A stretch of DNA of 64,000 nucleotides from contig NZ_FXYF01000012.1 in the NCBI RefSeq assembly GCF_900184945.1, forward strand, positions 1-64,000, in the 5' to 3' direction. The notes beneath the pieces were generated by a model. That model did not search any database and had not been told where the DNA came from. It saw only the letters and a list, made by a program, of their open reading frames with translations. Shown in pieces: positions 44,101-51,638 of the stretch. Within the stretch, counting starts at the first letter, position 1. Each line of letters opens with the position of its first letter. Source of the stretch: Antarctobacter aquimaris (GTDB lineage Bacteria > Pseudomonadota > Alphaproteobacteria > Rhodobacterales > Rhodobacteraceae). The translations under genes were made by a program, and so were the position numbers.

Positions 44101-44302
44101 CCTGGCCAGCACGGTCACAGTGATCGATGTCGAGACCTGGGACACGCTGCAATTCATCGGGTTTGGTCTGACCGGGGCGCAGATCATTGGCCGGATGACG
44201 CAGGACGGGGATGACGTGATCTTTGCCGATGGCAGCGAAACCATCGTCTTTGCCAATACGGTGCTGGCGGACCTCACCGAGTCCATGATCTCGATTGCCT
44301 GA
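41102..44302 (+). CDS. RTX/DUF4214-domain protein, probably secreted
   Basis: This 1066-residue acidic protein starts at TTG 41102, five bases after CAGGAG; no nearby ATG fits. Residues 1-440 hold repeated beta segments of the type GDGGYMVVWTHL, SNGNIVVVWTDG and PNGNIAVVWTAV. Residues about 670-720 contain calcium-binding RTX nonapeptides (GTAGNDRLVG, GYTGDDILIG, GGAGRDVLIGG). Residues about 725-960 contain two DUF4214 units, each with paired motifs such as VYRLYAAVLGREPD, SPEFQTTYG, FVTLLYANVLNR and VFRLYRAIFDRDPD. There is no N-terminal signal peptide, and the C-terminus (about 100 residues, no charge cluster at the very end) would carry a type I secretion signal; no type I exporter genes are in the window. 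Likely a cell-surface or extracellular protein. Confidence 0.88.
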   Translation: MVQVLAPVGVGSNVGEVIALDDGGYMVVWTHLVSPLFSIPNVTDEQATAVLGRVFNADGTPRGAVFQVNQSDAASGQGQADLALLSNGNIVVVWTDGPNLTDFDVAARGRIIGPDGTPVTDEFELSASTQRDQRIPQVAANDAGGFLVTWSDGRSPWSNTNEQWLGQEFDANGNKVGAELWIRDDRTSEDSELVHIRDGFYSLIATSGRTFNTDATYSYLDPIRSSTNIASLNWPGFSESFGFEDDAASDGNGHVVTVAPNGAFGVNVRLLAPFEVPNPQSGSTFSDGTRFSDVNVNLGTDPQGVFSGSLTTVGLVGFNVRPDGVTFTPQSVHHPAAAVAFMPNGNIAVVWTAVSGGTSTAPEFSVYAQILSPQGIILSDVVVIADQNVVSTDLAPPFVSAGADGRLFIGWTGTTDRNGAGTNEIMGGVFDIPTYAYGTVTPSGAFATPGNDEVTGTPFTLEDTGLTRYFLFDGDDVWTEGDGVGEVYGMDGDDLFIFDNTAPFQVQAIPGLGRDTFDYSLWTEGRDLPSLAGNNLGNGNPNPEVVIGTLFADTASVSGGKVSEDRLLHTEAGDDTIRFFGNSGMTVDGGAGVDEMTAFDNRANWQLTFHGTHYTLDYINSFAPIINPDYTISLRGVERIVFADETVTLQPTASLPSGGAANGPVLPEGITGTAGNDRLVGTAAAEAIYGYTGDDILIGAAGADTLEGGAGRDVLIGGTRGLYHTETSAQVYRLYAAVLGREPDLTGHQGWAAQLSSGATTLSRMATLFVGSPEFQTTYGNSTDEEFVTLLYANVLNRVPATEDRDYWVGRIGDGLARERVVLLFSESPEHTRTTARDQASFDQTRDVTTWADDVFRLYRAIFDRDPDKGGFLTWTETLSSGRMTFAEVVRSFMDAPEFQATYGAADNSQFVTLLYQNVLKRAPDPTGLATWIASLDNGASREKVVQQFMRSPEFVNGTAVDLVTYIESYGPDDVLNPGAGDAVVSGGLFADTFVFTDDGLASTVTVIDVETWDTLQFIGFGLTGAQIIGRMTQDGDDVIFADGSETIVFANTVLADLTESMISIA

Positions 44303-44354
44303 GCGGCGTCGCTAGCTGACAGACTGGGCTGACCCAGGCACTGATCCGGGGTCA

Positions 44355-44373
44355 GCCCGCCTTTGAGGTGGGC
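44355..44373. terminator. Hairpin between convergent genes
   Basis: GCCCGCCT-TTG-AGGTGGGC forms an 8-bp stem with one G-U pair, midway between the RTX gene stop and the convergent caspase-like gene stop. No T-run follows, so it is a weak terminator candidate. Confidence 0.35.
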
Positions 44374-44474
44374 CCCTGCGGGGGGGGCGGTGCAGGCGCG
44401 AGGTACAAGGCGCAGTCCAGGCGGCAACAAACGTGCAGCAGGGACTCGTTCCGTCTGAAACAAAAGCCTTTTGT

Positions 44475-45518
44475 TCATCGGTCCCGAGGGCCGCTGACCG
44501 GTTGATGCCGGCGGCCACGGTGTTCGTTGTCTGGCATCCAGGTCAGGCCCGGGGCGACCGGCGGGCGCGCCGTGGCGGCGGGATTTGGTGCATCCCGCGC
44601 CAACAACTCCGACAGGAGCAGCCCCGCCTCGGGGATGTACACGCTTGTCGGAAAGGACCGGATGAACGTCACCACCTGCTGCGGGTTCCGCGATTGCCGG
44701 GCGGTGACCCAAGCCTCGGCATCCGTCAGGTCGCCGGCGGACCGGGCAGCGGGCGCCTCGAACAGGAACACGTCGGTCAGGCGGTGGGCGAACCAGGGGA
44801 TTTGTTGACCGACTGACGCGGTCGCCACCTCTGCTAGGATGGCGTCGAGCATCTGCTCTATCCGCACGGCAGGTCCCGCGAGATGGTCATTCAGGCGCTC
44901 GGAAAAGAGACTGTCGCCGCGACCGCCTCTGAACGCCAGGCTTCCCGGTTGCGCGGCGTAGGAATAAAAGACCCCTTGGGGCACCTGGATTGCGCCCAGG
45001 CCAAGGTCGGTGGCCCCCGGAAGAAAACCGAAGGGATGGGATCGGCTCGCATCCGGAATGACGATGTTGGTCTTGTTGCCGGCCCCTGTCATGCAGCACA
45101 GCACCGTCTCGACCGACAGGGCAAGCGGGAAGAGGTCGTAAATGTCGTTCAGGGCGATGTCCGCGGGCATGAGGTAGGTCGCGCCGGGATGCTGCACACC
45201 GTAGCCCGCGTAGTAGAACAGCCCGGTGACATCGGGGTCCGCCTGGCCCAGCCGCAAGCCGAAATCGGCGACTGCGCCAGTCACGGCATCGCGGTCCGCA
45301 TCGATCGGCGCCTGCACGTCAAAGCCGGTGGTGCGCAGGGTGTCAGCCAGGGTCTCGGCGTCGCGGGATGCGCTGGGCAGGGCCAGCAGGTTGGCGAAGC
45401 GGCTGTTGCCGATCATCAGGGCAAAGCGCTCTTCCGCGTGCAACGGACCCAGGGGCAGGGCGGCCATCAGGCCAGCCAGGATGGCGCCGGTCAGCCATGC
45501 GGGACGGGTCAGGCGCAT
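44475..45518 (-). CDS. Caspase-like (peptidase C14 fold) protein with both catalytic residues replaced
   Basis: This 347-residue protein has a signal peptide (TGAILAGLMAALPLGPLHA) and a p20-like caspase domain: ERFALMIGNSRF, DAETLADTLRTTGFDV, TGLFYYAGYGVQHPG, YLMPADIAL, NIVIPDASRSHPFGFLP and VFYSYAAQPGSLAF. In active relatives the second last-named pieces read YAGHGVQ and LDACRNNPF. Here histidine is tyrosine (residue 106, codon at 45201-45203) and cysteine is serine (residue 158, codon at 45045-45047), each explainable by one base change. The fold is otherwise well kept, so this is a pseudoenzyme or a recently inactivated gene. It lies 3 bases after the broken YceI-OmpA gene in one operon. 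Confidence 0.85.
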   Translation of the reverse strand: MRLTRPAWLTGAILAGLMAALPLGPLHAEERFALMIGNSRFANLLALPSASRDAETLADTLRTTGFDVQAPIDADRDAVTGAVADFGLRLGQADPDVTGLFYYAGYGVQHPGATYLMPADIALNDIYDLFPLALSVETVLCCMTGAGNKTNIVIPDASRSHPFGFLPGATDLGLGAIQVPQGVFYSYAAQPGSLAFRGGRGDSLFSERLNDHLAGPAVRIEQMLDAILAEVATASVGQQIPWFAHRLTDVFLFEAPAARSAGDLTDAEAWVTARQSRNPQQVVTFIRSFPTSVYIPEAGLLLSELLARDAPNPAATARPPVAPGLTWMPDNEHRGRRHQPVSGPRDR

Positions 45519-45521
45519 GGC

Positions 45522-46574
45522 CTACCTTTCGACCATGGCAAACTCGATCCGCCGGTTCTTGACCTTGTTGCGCAGCGTGTCGTTCGGCGCGACCGGAGAC
45601 GCCTCGCCATAGCCGACGCTGAGGATACGCCGGTCATCGACGCCTTCCGAAGTGGGGGACGCGCTGACCGACCGGGCGCGCGCCTCGGACAGCGCAAAGT
45701 TGGCCGCGGCGCCGCCGCCGGAATCCGTGTAGCCGCCGACCTCGATCGTCATGCCGGGGCAGCGTGACACGATATCGACCACCTGCCTGAGCAGCGGCAG
45801 GCTGTCCGGCTGCAAGCTGGCGCTGCCGGTGCCGAAATGGATGTTTCCGGTGCCTGACAGGCTCTCGAACCGTCCCTTGCAGGCCTCGCGGTCAAGGTTC
45901 CCGTCCAGTTCGACGGCACTGTTGTGCAGGATCACTTCCTGCCGGATCACGGCGGCATCGGGCAAACCCGCCGCCCCGTCCCGCGAAAACACGAAGTCGA
46001 AAGAGACAAAGACAGAGGGAACGATCTCGAAACCGGAGGCTTCGGTCAGCTTTTCGATGCCTTCGGTCAGGCCGAAATCACTGGCTGCCACGGAAATCGG
46101 CTCGCTTGTCGAGACGGCCACCGCGTTTTCGCTCAGGAGCGTGACGATCGCCCGCGTCTCCATCTGTCGGCGTACTCCGTGCAGGTCCAGGACAAAGGGG
46201 ATATCGACACGCTTGCGGCGCGCCTTTGGCAGGTCCGACAGCTGCGCCGGATCCAGCCTTGCGGTCACCGTCGCCGTGGGAAACTTGAAGCTTTCGAAGA
46301 ACATGAAACACATGCGCACGTTGCGCAGAACGACCTTCGTATCGACCTATTCGAGCGGGATTTCGATGGTCAAGTCGCCCGTGGGGCTGATCGCGCCGCG
46401 CAGCGATGCGAAACTGCCGGTCTCGACGGTCACGCGGTTCTTCACGGACTGAAAGTTCAGGACGGACTGGCCGGGCAGCATGGTCCCCCCCGGCTCGAAG
46501 ATGCCTGTCTGTGCGCTTGCCGGCGCGGGCAGCGTCAGCGCGCCGAAGAAGGCGGAGAAAACAAGCGAGATCAA
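45522..46574 (-). pseudogene. YceI-like/OmpA-domain exported protein with in-frame amber codon
   Basis: One continuous frame of 350 codons is interrupted only by TAG at 46347-46349. The N-terminal part (46574-46350) has a signal peptide (SLVFSAFFGALTLPAPASA) and starts a YceI-type lipocalin-like domain (SVLNFQSVKNRVTVETGSF). After the stop the same frame goes on VDTKVVLRNVRMCFMFFESF, completing the YceI pattern. It then reads a C-terminal OmpA peptidoglycan-binding domain (IHFGTGSASLQPDSLPLLRQ, IEVGGYTDSGGG, RRILSVGYGEASPVAPN, KNRRIEFAMVER). TAG from a serine TCG is the simplest change. Unless the stop is suppressed, the second piece would have no signal peptide and could not reach the periplasm. 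Confidence 0.85.
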
Positions 46575-46856
46575 GGAGGTTCCTGAAAGCCGTGCTCAGC
46601 GTCGCCTTCTTTTCACAACCTCGTCGTTCAGCCGATGCCAACGACTGTAGCACCCATCTTCCACCTTTGGTCGTTATCGTTGTGTAAACAGCATCTGGTC
46701 CACCGCCATGGCCCCGCGAGGGGGGCGCTTTGACACGAAGAAAGGCACCCGCAGACTGGTCATCAGGGGCTTGGGGCACTCCTGCCGCCCGCGATGACCC
46801 GGTGCCGTTCACGGTGCAAGACCTGATCCGGCGGACCCCGAAGGTCCCGCTCTTCA

Positions 46857-47145
46857 GCGTCGAGAGCCAGGGCAGCAGCGAACAGTTCTGGAACACCACG
46901 CCGCGGTCGAGGCTGGGTCCGGACACGCCGTAGCCGTCCATCTTGACCACGCCCGAGGTCGGTTCGGCCAGACCGGCGAGGATGTTCATGTTGGTCGACT
47001 TGCCACAGCCCGAGTGGCCCAGGATGCAGACGAATTCGCCCTTCTCGGTGCCGAATCTTGCGTTTTCGAACACGGTCATGGCGCCGCTTCGACCGTCCGG
47101 GAACTGCTGGCTCAGACGTTCGATCGACAGATACGGTTTGGTCAT
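46857..47145 (-). pseudogene. nrtD: Nitrate ABC transporter ATPase NrtD, N-terminal remnant
   Basis: ATG at 47145 begins MTKPYLSIERLSQQFPDG, then KGEFVCILGHSGCGKSTNMN (Walker A), a LAEPTSGVVKMDG segment and GVVFQNCSLLPWLST. At this point, about residue 96, similarity stops: signature motif, Walker B and the rest are absent. The frame then runs through unrelated sequence. NrtD-type ATPases are about 260 residues. The ATG is in the same frame as the end of the nrtB remnant, whose own stop is lost. Confidence 0.75.
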
Positions 47146-47148
47146 TGT

Positions 47149-47704
47149 GCCTCTGCATTTTCGACGCAGGCGACCGCGCTGGAGCAGGCCAAAGGCCGAG
47201 TCCAGCAGCATGCCGACGACACCGATCATGAGGATCGAAAAGATGACCGAAGTCAGGTCGAGGTTGTTCCACTCGTTCCAGACGTAGGAGTCGATCCCGG
47301 TGCCCCCACGAACATCTCTGCGGCACAATGACCAGCCAGGCGATGCCGATGGAGCTGCGCGTGCCGATGAGAAAGCCCGGCGGGATCGTCACCAGCGCGG
47401 CCATGAAACAGCCCGACAGCACGCGATAGATCGAATAGCCGATCTGGATGCCGATGCCCTTGTCGTAAAGCCCGGCGTCGCAGAACGGGTTCGACAGCTG
47501 CTCCCGGGCCTTGGCCAGCACCTGGCTGGGTGGTGGCACACCGGCCCTTTCCTGCCCCAGGCCCATGAGCCGTTCGTGTTCGGTCAGTTCTTCGAGCGGC
47601 TTCTGCGCCGGGATGGCGGTCTCCCACACCAGGAGGCCGACCGCCAGCATGACGATGGACAGAAGCGCCGCGCGCTGGTTCAGGGAGAGCGCCACGCTGG
47701 GCAT
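47149..47704 (-). pseudogene. nrtB: Nitrate ABC transporter permease NrtB, internally deleted and frameshifted
   Basis: The N-terminal part (MPSVALSLNQRAALLSIVML, PPPSQVLAKAREQLSNPF, GIGIQIGYSIYRVLSGCFMA) and the C-terminal part (GTGIDSYVWNEWNNLDLTSV, IFSILMIGVVGMLLDSAFG) of a nitrate-type permease are both clear. The middle is missing: GFLIGTR joins directly to SSIGIAWLVIV, removing roughly 80 residues with the EAA loop. Around 47300-47325 two single-base losses shift the frame twice between AWLVIV, AEMFVG and GTGID. The gene starts 3 bases after the nrtA remnant, preserving the original nrtA-nrtB-nrtD order. Confidence 0.78.
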
Positions 47705-47707
47705 GGG

Positions 47708-48136
47708 TCAGCTCTGCCCGATGGCAAATTCGGACACGTAGCGTTCGGGGTCCGCCGGATCGAAGGTCTTGCCCTTGATCGTGTGCGACTTGCCGGTGAC
47801 GTCCGGCGCCACGGCCCAGCCGGCGGTCTTGGTGACCTGCGCGTTCGACCCGTAGCGTTCGTGATAGCCCATCGACTGGGCCCTGATGTTCGGCGTGGCG
47901 CAGGTGATCGGCACAGCATCGAAGGACCGGTGGCCGATGTCGTTGTTCCCGAACATGGAACGGTCGATGGCGCTTTCGACCTCGCGTTCCGGCATCTGTT
48001 CGGAGGACATGCGCGCCGGATCGACGTGGTCGATGTCATGGTCATGACCCGGCAGGCAGGTGTCGCAACCGAAATCCACGCCATGGCGCAGGTTCGTCTT
48101 GCCCGAGAATGGATTTCCGGGACTCTTGATCGTCAT
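47708..48136 (-). pseudogene. nrtA: Nitrate ABC transporter binding protein NrtA, in-frame internal deletion
   Basis: An open frame of 142 residues has both ends of an NrtA-type protein. The leader has cysteines near 29-32 (FGCDTC) and RSMFGNNDIGHRSFDAV, in place of the Tat-like RRSF leader. The mature start PITCATPNIRAQSMGYHERYG is followed by KTAGWAVAPD. The last 30 residues (SHTIKGKTFDPADPERYVSE, FAIGQS) are the family C-terminus. NrtA is normally about 430-450 residues, so near 300 residues are missing from the middle without breaking the frame. The ligand-binding lobes are gone. The gene is oriented away from a broken sigma-54-type regulator. Confidence 0.75.
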
Positions 48137-48325
48137 GGTGCTTTCCAGGGGTTCATTGCGTGTTGCCTTGACTATGATCAGCAGGTCTGCCGCCAGAAAA
48201 TCACTGATCAACATTGGACAAATGTGAAAATCTGAATTGATTTCGGGTCTTTGTCTGGTGGCCGGAGGAGGGTTGTTTGCGAAAAACCGAGACCTGTGAA
48301 ATTTCGCAAGGCTCTGCCGGGATTG

Positions 48326-49565
48326 GCCCCTGTGCTGCTGAGCGTGCTGGACCGCCCCGATTCTCCTTTCGATACGCTGCCCGACCCGGCGCTGGCGCTG
48401 GACACCGCGACGGACACCGTGGACCTGATGAACCCCGGCGCCGTGCGTCTGCTGGGGCCGATCGCTCCGCATCGCCACGCTACAGCCGGTTTCTCCATGG
48501 TGCCGTGCCGAAGTTCGTCGTGTTCCTCGAAGAGGTCGAACACCGCGCCCGGAGCTGGACTCGCGATGTCGCCCTGTGGCACCCCGCCGCGCTGCGAGAT
48601 GCGTGCGTGGTTCCTGCCGCACCGGCCGCGGCTCGTCCTGGTGGCTCTGCTGGACCTGGACGAACTCGACCGCCACGCCGCGATGGCCGAGACCCACCAC
48701 CACCACCTGAACGTGAGGCTTACCCTATGCCCGACTCCCTGGGCTGTCAGCCCATCCACCCTGAACAGGTGTACCGGATCGAGCGCGAGGTCTCCCGGCG
48801 CACGGCGGGACGCTGTTCCTGCACGATGTTTCCGAACGGCCGTTCGAGACACAAGGACGGCTGCAACCGGTCCTGCAGGCCGGCAGCGTGATCCGGCTGG
48901 GGGGATACACGCGCCCGCTTGCTGGACCTGCGGGTGATCGCCGCCACCAGAGAGGCGCCGGAGTGGACGGTCAAGAGCGGCCGGCTGCGCGAGGACCTGC
49001 TGTTCTTCCTCAACGTCTTTCCCATCGCCTGCACCCCGCTGAGGGGGCGGCCGGAGGATATCCCGCTGTTGGCGTCGCACATGCTGGATCTGGCCTGCAC
49101 GCGCCTGAACTGACCGAATGGGCGGTGCAGCAGATGACGGACTATGCCTGGCCCGGCAAAGTGCGCGAGTTGCGCAACGTGATCGAACGCGCGGCCATCG
49201 TGTCGGGTGTGCGAAAGTTCATCCTTGAGCTGGGCGGGCGCATAGGCAAGACGCGTGAGGGCGCCCAGCCAATCCGCAGCGAGGCCGAGATGCAGCCGAT
49301 GTTCCGGGACACCCTCGTGGCATGCCTGCGCGAGGCGGGCGGCAAGGTGTCAGGTCCCGGCGGCGCGGCCGCGCTGCTGGGCATCAAGCCGACAACGCTC
49401 TATTCCCGCCTGCGCCGCTACGGGATCGATGCGTCCGACCTTCACCCGTGGTTCGCACGGCATGAACGCACGCCTTGCAGCGGGCCTGCCATCGGCCTTC
49501 GGACGCGCACTCACCCGGTTCGGTCCGCACGTCACCAAGGCAAAGCCGCGCCGCGTCGGACCTGA
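48326..49565 (+). pseudogene. PAS/sigma-54-type activator, fragmented
   Basis: Pieces of one regulator lie in order but in several frames. A PAS-like N-terminal part (LDRPDSPFDTLPDPALALD, DLMNPGAVRLLG, KFVVFLEEVEHRARSWT) ends near 48710. The end of a sigma-54 AAA+ domain follows (TLFLHDVSERPFETQGRLQP, LDLRVIAATREAP, GRLREDLLFFLNVFPI, LRGRPEDIPLLASHML). Last comes YAWPGKVRELRNVIERAAIV with a Fis-type helix-turn-helix (GGAAALLGIKPTTLYSRLRR). Walker A and the GAFTGA loop are missing, so much of the ATPase core is deleted. Frame changes lie near 48905 and 49110. Divergent from nrtA, it was probably its activator. Confidence 0.72.
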
Positions 49566-49613
49566 CGGATTGATCAACCGGGACAGACCGGGGAGTTTCG
49601 CCCGGGTCGAATG

Positions 49614-51041
49614 TCAGGTCTGCGGCTCCGCTGGAAAGCCCGATGCGCGCAGCCGCTCCCGGAACTCCCGCATCCTTGCCGCGTCTTTCAGCGGCATGCG
49701 CTCGGCATCCCGGACAGAGATGCCCGGCAGTACGGCCCGGCAAGCCGTTGCGGCGGCGCGGGCCTGTTCGGGCCGCGCCAAGGCCACATGACTGGCCGCC
49801 AGCAGGAAATGCGCCAGGTACCAACGCGGCATGCGGTGAATGGCGCGCTCGGCCCACAATATCGCGTGCTCGAAGTCACCCGCCACGTAATGCGCCAGCG
49901 CCAGCCCCGAGAACCGGAAAAAGATGCTGGGATCGCGCGGGTTCATGCGGATGGCGATGTCCTGGTGCGCGATGGACTCTGGCGCCCGTCCGGCGATGGC
50001 CAGCGCGGTGCCCAGGCTGCCATAGGCGAGCGAGCAGTTGGGGTTCAGCTCGACCGCGCGCTCCAGCGCCGCGATCCCCTCGTCGAGCCGGTGCAACCCC
50101 CAGCAACTGATGCCCAGCGCCCAATGGGCATACTCGTTGCGGTCGTCGAGGCGCGTGGCGCGCCGGCCCAGAGCATAGGCCGCCTCCATGGCGGGGGCCG
50201 GGTCCGGTGCAAAGCCCAGAAGCGCGATGTGATGGTTGATCAGCGACAGGACCATGTTCGCCTCGGCGCTTTCGGGGTCGATGGCCAGCGCGCGTTCCAG
50301 CAGCGTCTTGGCCGCGGCATAGGCCTCGGGGGTGAAATCGTAGAGCAGGTGCCACGACCGCATGGTCAGTTCCCAGACGGTCAGGTCCGGGCGGCTGAGC
50401 CGTTCGACCGGCTCCTCGATGGTGCTGCGATGCACGATGGTCTGGATCGAGGCGACGACCTGCCGGGTGATCGCGTCCTGCAGGTCGAATACGTGGCGCG
50501 TTTCGCCGTCATAGCTGTCGGACCAGACGTGCCCGCCGGTCAGCCCGTCGATCAGCTGCGCGCTGACCCGCATCCTGTCGCCGGCGCGGCGCACGCTGCC
50601 CTCCAGCACGAAGCGCACCCCAAGCTCGGCGGCGACGCGGCGGACATCGACGCTTGATCCCTTGTAGGTGAAGGTCGTGTTGCGGGCGATGATGAACAGC
50701 CAGGGCGACCGCGACAGCGCCGTGATGATGTCGGCGGTGATCGCATCCGAAAAGAACTCCTGCCCGGGGTCGTCGGACATGTTCTCGAAGGCCAGAACGG
50801 CGATGGAGGGCTTGTCGGGCCGCGGCGGCAGATCGGGCGCCATCGTCGCTGTCGCCTCGATCCGCCTGCGCAGGTCCAGTTTCGTGGACACGCCCAGCTT
50901 GCGGTAGATCGTGGCAAGATGGGTGCGCACCGTCGAAGGCGCGATGCCCAACCGCGCGGCGATTGCCTGGTAGGTGTCGCCCTCTGCATAGGCGGTTGCG
51001 ATCTCGATCTCGCGGGGGCTGAAGTTGTCCTCGGGCGACAT
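49614..51041 (-). CDS. LuxR-type regulator with TolB-like and TPR domains
   Basis: This 475-residue cytosolic protein has a LuxR helix-turn-helix at about 6-65 (FSPREIEIATAYAEGDTYQA, GIAPSTVRTHLATIYRKLGV). A TolB/FlgO-like domain common in CadC-like and adenylate-cyclase-linked proteins follows (KPSIAVLAFENMSDDPGQEF, GVRFVLEGSVRRAGDRM, GGHVWSDSYDG). The rest, about 215 onward, is tetratricopeptide-like helices (ALAIDPESAEANMVLSL, AVELNPNCSLAYGSLGTAL). ATG at 51041 gives a standard N-terminus. It is divergent from a three-gene NTF2/GNAT/MFS operon; repeats in the gap suggest it binds there. Signal is unknown. Confidence 0.88.
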   Translation of the reverse strand: MSPEDNFSPREIEIATAYAEGDTYQAIAARLGIAPSTVRTHLATIYRKLGVSTKLDLRRRIEATATMAPDLPPRPDKPSIAVLAFENMSDDPGQEFFSDAITADIITALSRSPWLFIIARNTTFTYKGSSVDVRRVAAELGVRFVLEGSVRRAGDRMRVSAQLIDGLTGGHVWSDSYDGETRHVFDLQDAITRQVVASIQTIVHRSTIEEPVERLSRPDLTVWELTMRSWHLLYDFTPEAYAAAKTLLERALAIDPESAEANMVLSLINHHIALLGFAPDPAPAMEAAYALGRRATRLDDRNEYAHWALGISCWGLHRLDEGIAALERAVELNPNCSLAYGSLGTALAIAGRAPESIAHQDIAIRMNPRDPSIFFRFSGLALAHYVAGDFEHAILWAERAIHRMPRWYLAHFLLAASHVALARPEQARAAATACRAVLPGISVRDAERMPLKDAARMREFRERLRASGFPAEPQT

Positions 51042-51115
51042 TAGGTGCGGGTGACTCCGTGGCTGACGTGTTCCGACATGGTGTTGGATGAGCGGCCGTC
51101 CCGCAATCCTGCAAA

Positions 51116-51159
51116 TGCAGTAGGGAAATACTGCACGCCTCGCCCGCAAATTACTGCAC
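51116..51159. promoter_or_regulatory. TACTGCA repeats, candidate LuxR-type binding region
   Basis: TGCAGTA (51116-51122), a 6-base spacer and TACTGCA (51129-51135) form a perfect 7-bp inverted repeat; a third half-site TACTGCA lies at 51152-51158, 23 bases downstream (two helical turns). The cluster is in the 183-base gap between the LuxR-TPR gene and the divergent operon. Confidence 0.5.
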
Positions 51160-51224
51160 CTGCCGGATACCGCGCGCGCCGTGGGACGTGCATCCTGTCT
51201 TTACCTGCAACGGAGGACGGACGG

Positions 51225-51638
51225 ATGAGCATCGAACGCACAGCACGCGCCTTTTTCGAAGCCTGCGAGACCGGCGGCGGCTGGGACGCCTGCAAGGGGC
51301 ATTGCCATGAAGGCGCAAGTTTTGCCTGCCAGGCGGATGCATTGGAAGGGACCTCCACGTTGGAGGGTTATGCCGAGTGGATGAAGGGGCTTCTGGGTCC
51401 GATCCCGGACGGGCGCTACGAGCTGACGGGTTTCGCGGTCGATGCGGATCGCGGAACGGTTGTCGCCGCGGCAGAGTTCCACGGCACCCAGACCGGGGCC
51501 GGCGGGCCGGGCGCGCCGACGGGGCGGACTGTCGTTTCGGATTATGCCTATGTCATGCGGTTCGACGGCGACCGCATCAGGCACATGACCAAGATCTGGA
51601 ACGACGCGCAGGCGCTGCGTCAGCTTGGGTGGGCATGA
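51225..51638 (+). CDS. SnoaL/NTF2-like protein
   Basis: This 137-residue protein has the NTF2-like pattern: a helical start TARAFFEACETGGGW, CHEGASFACQADALEGTSTL, a central EWMKGLLGPIPDGRYELTGF and the final strand VMRFDGDRIRHMTKIWND, which is characteristic of polyketide-cyclase-like SnoaL proteins. Catalysis cannot be predicted. GGAGGAC precedes the ATG. Its stop overlaps the GNAT start, giving a coupled operon. Confidence 0.83.
   Translation: MSIERTARAFFEACETGGGWDACKGHCHEGASFACQADALEGTSTLEGYAEWMKGLLGPIPDGRYELTGFAVDADRGTVVAAAEFHGTQTGAGGPGAPTGRTVVSDYAYVMRFDGDRIRHMTKIWNDAQALRQLGWA

Noticed and set aside
41213-44152. 979-residue minus-strand open frame
   Set aside because: It is antisense to the RTX/DUF4214 gene, which has clear domains, promoter and ribosome site.
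48175-48210. TGATCAG...CTGATCA inverted repeat upstream of the nrtA remnant
   Set aside because: Arms are only 7 bp with a 22-base spacer, and both flanking genes are remnants; not enough to call a regulatory site.
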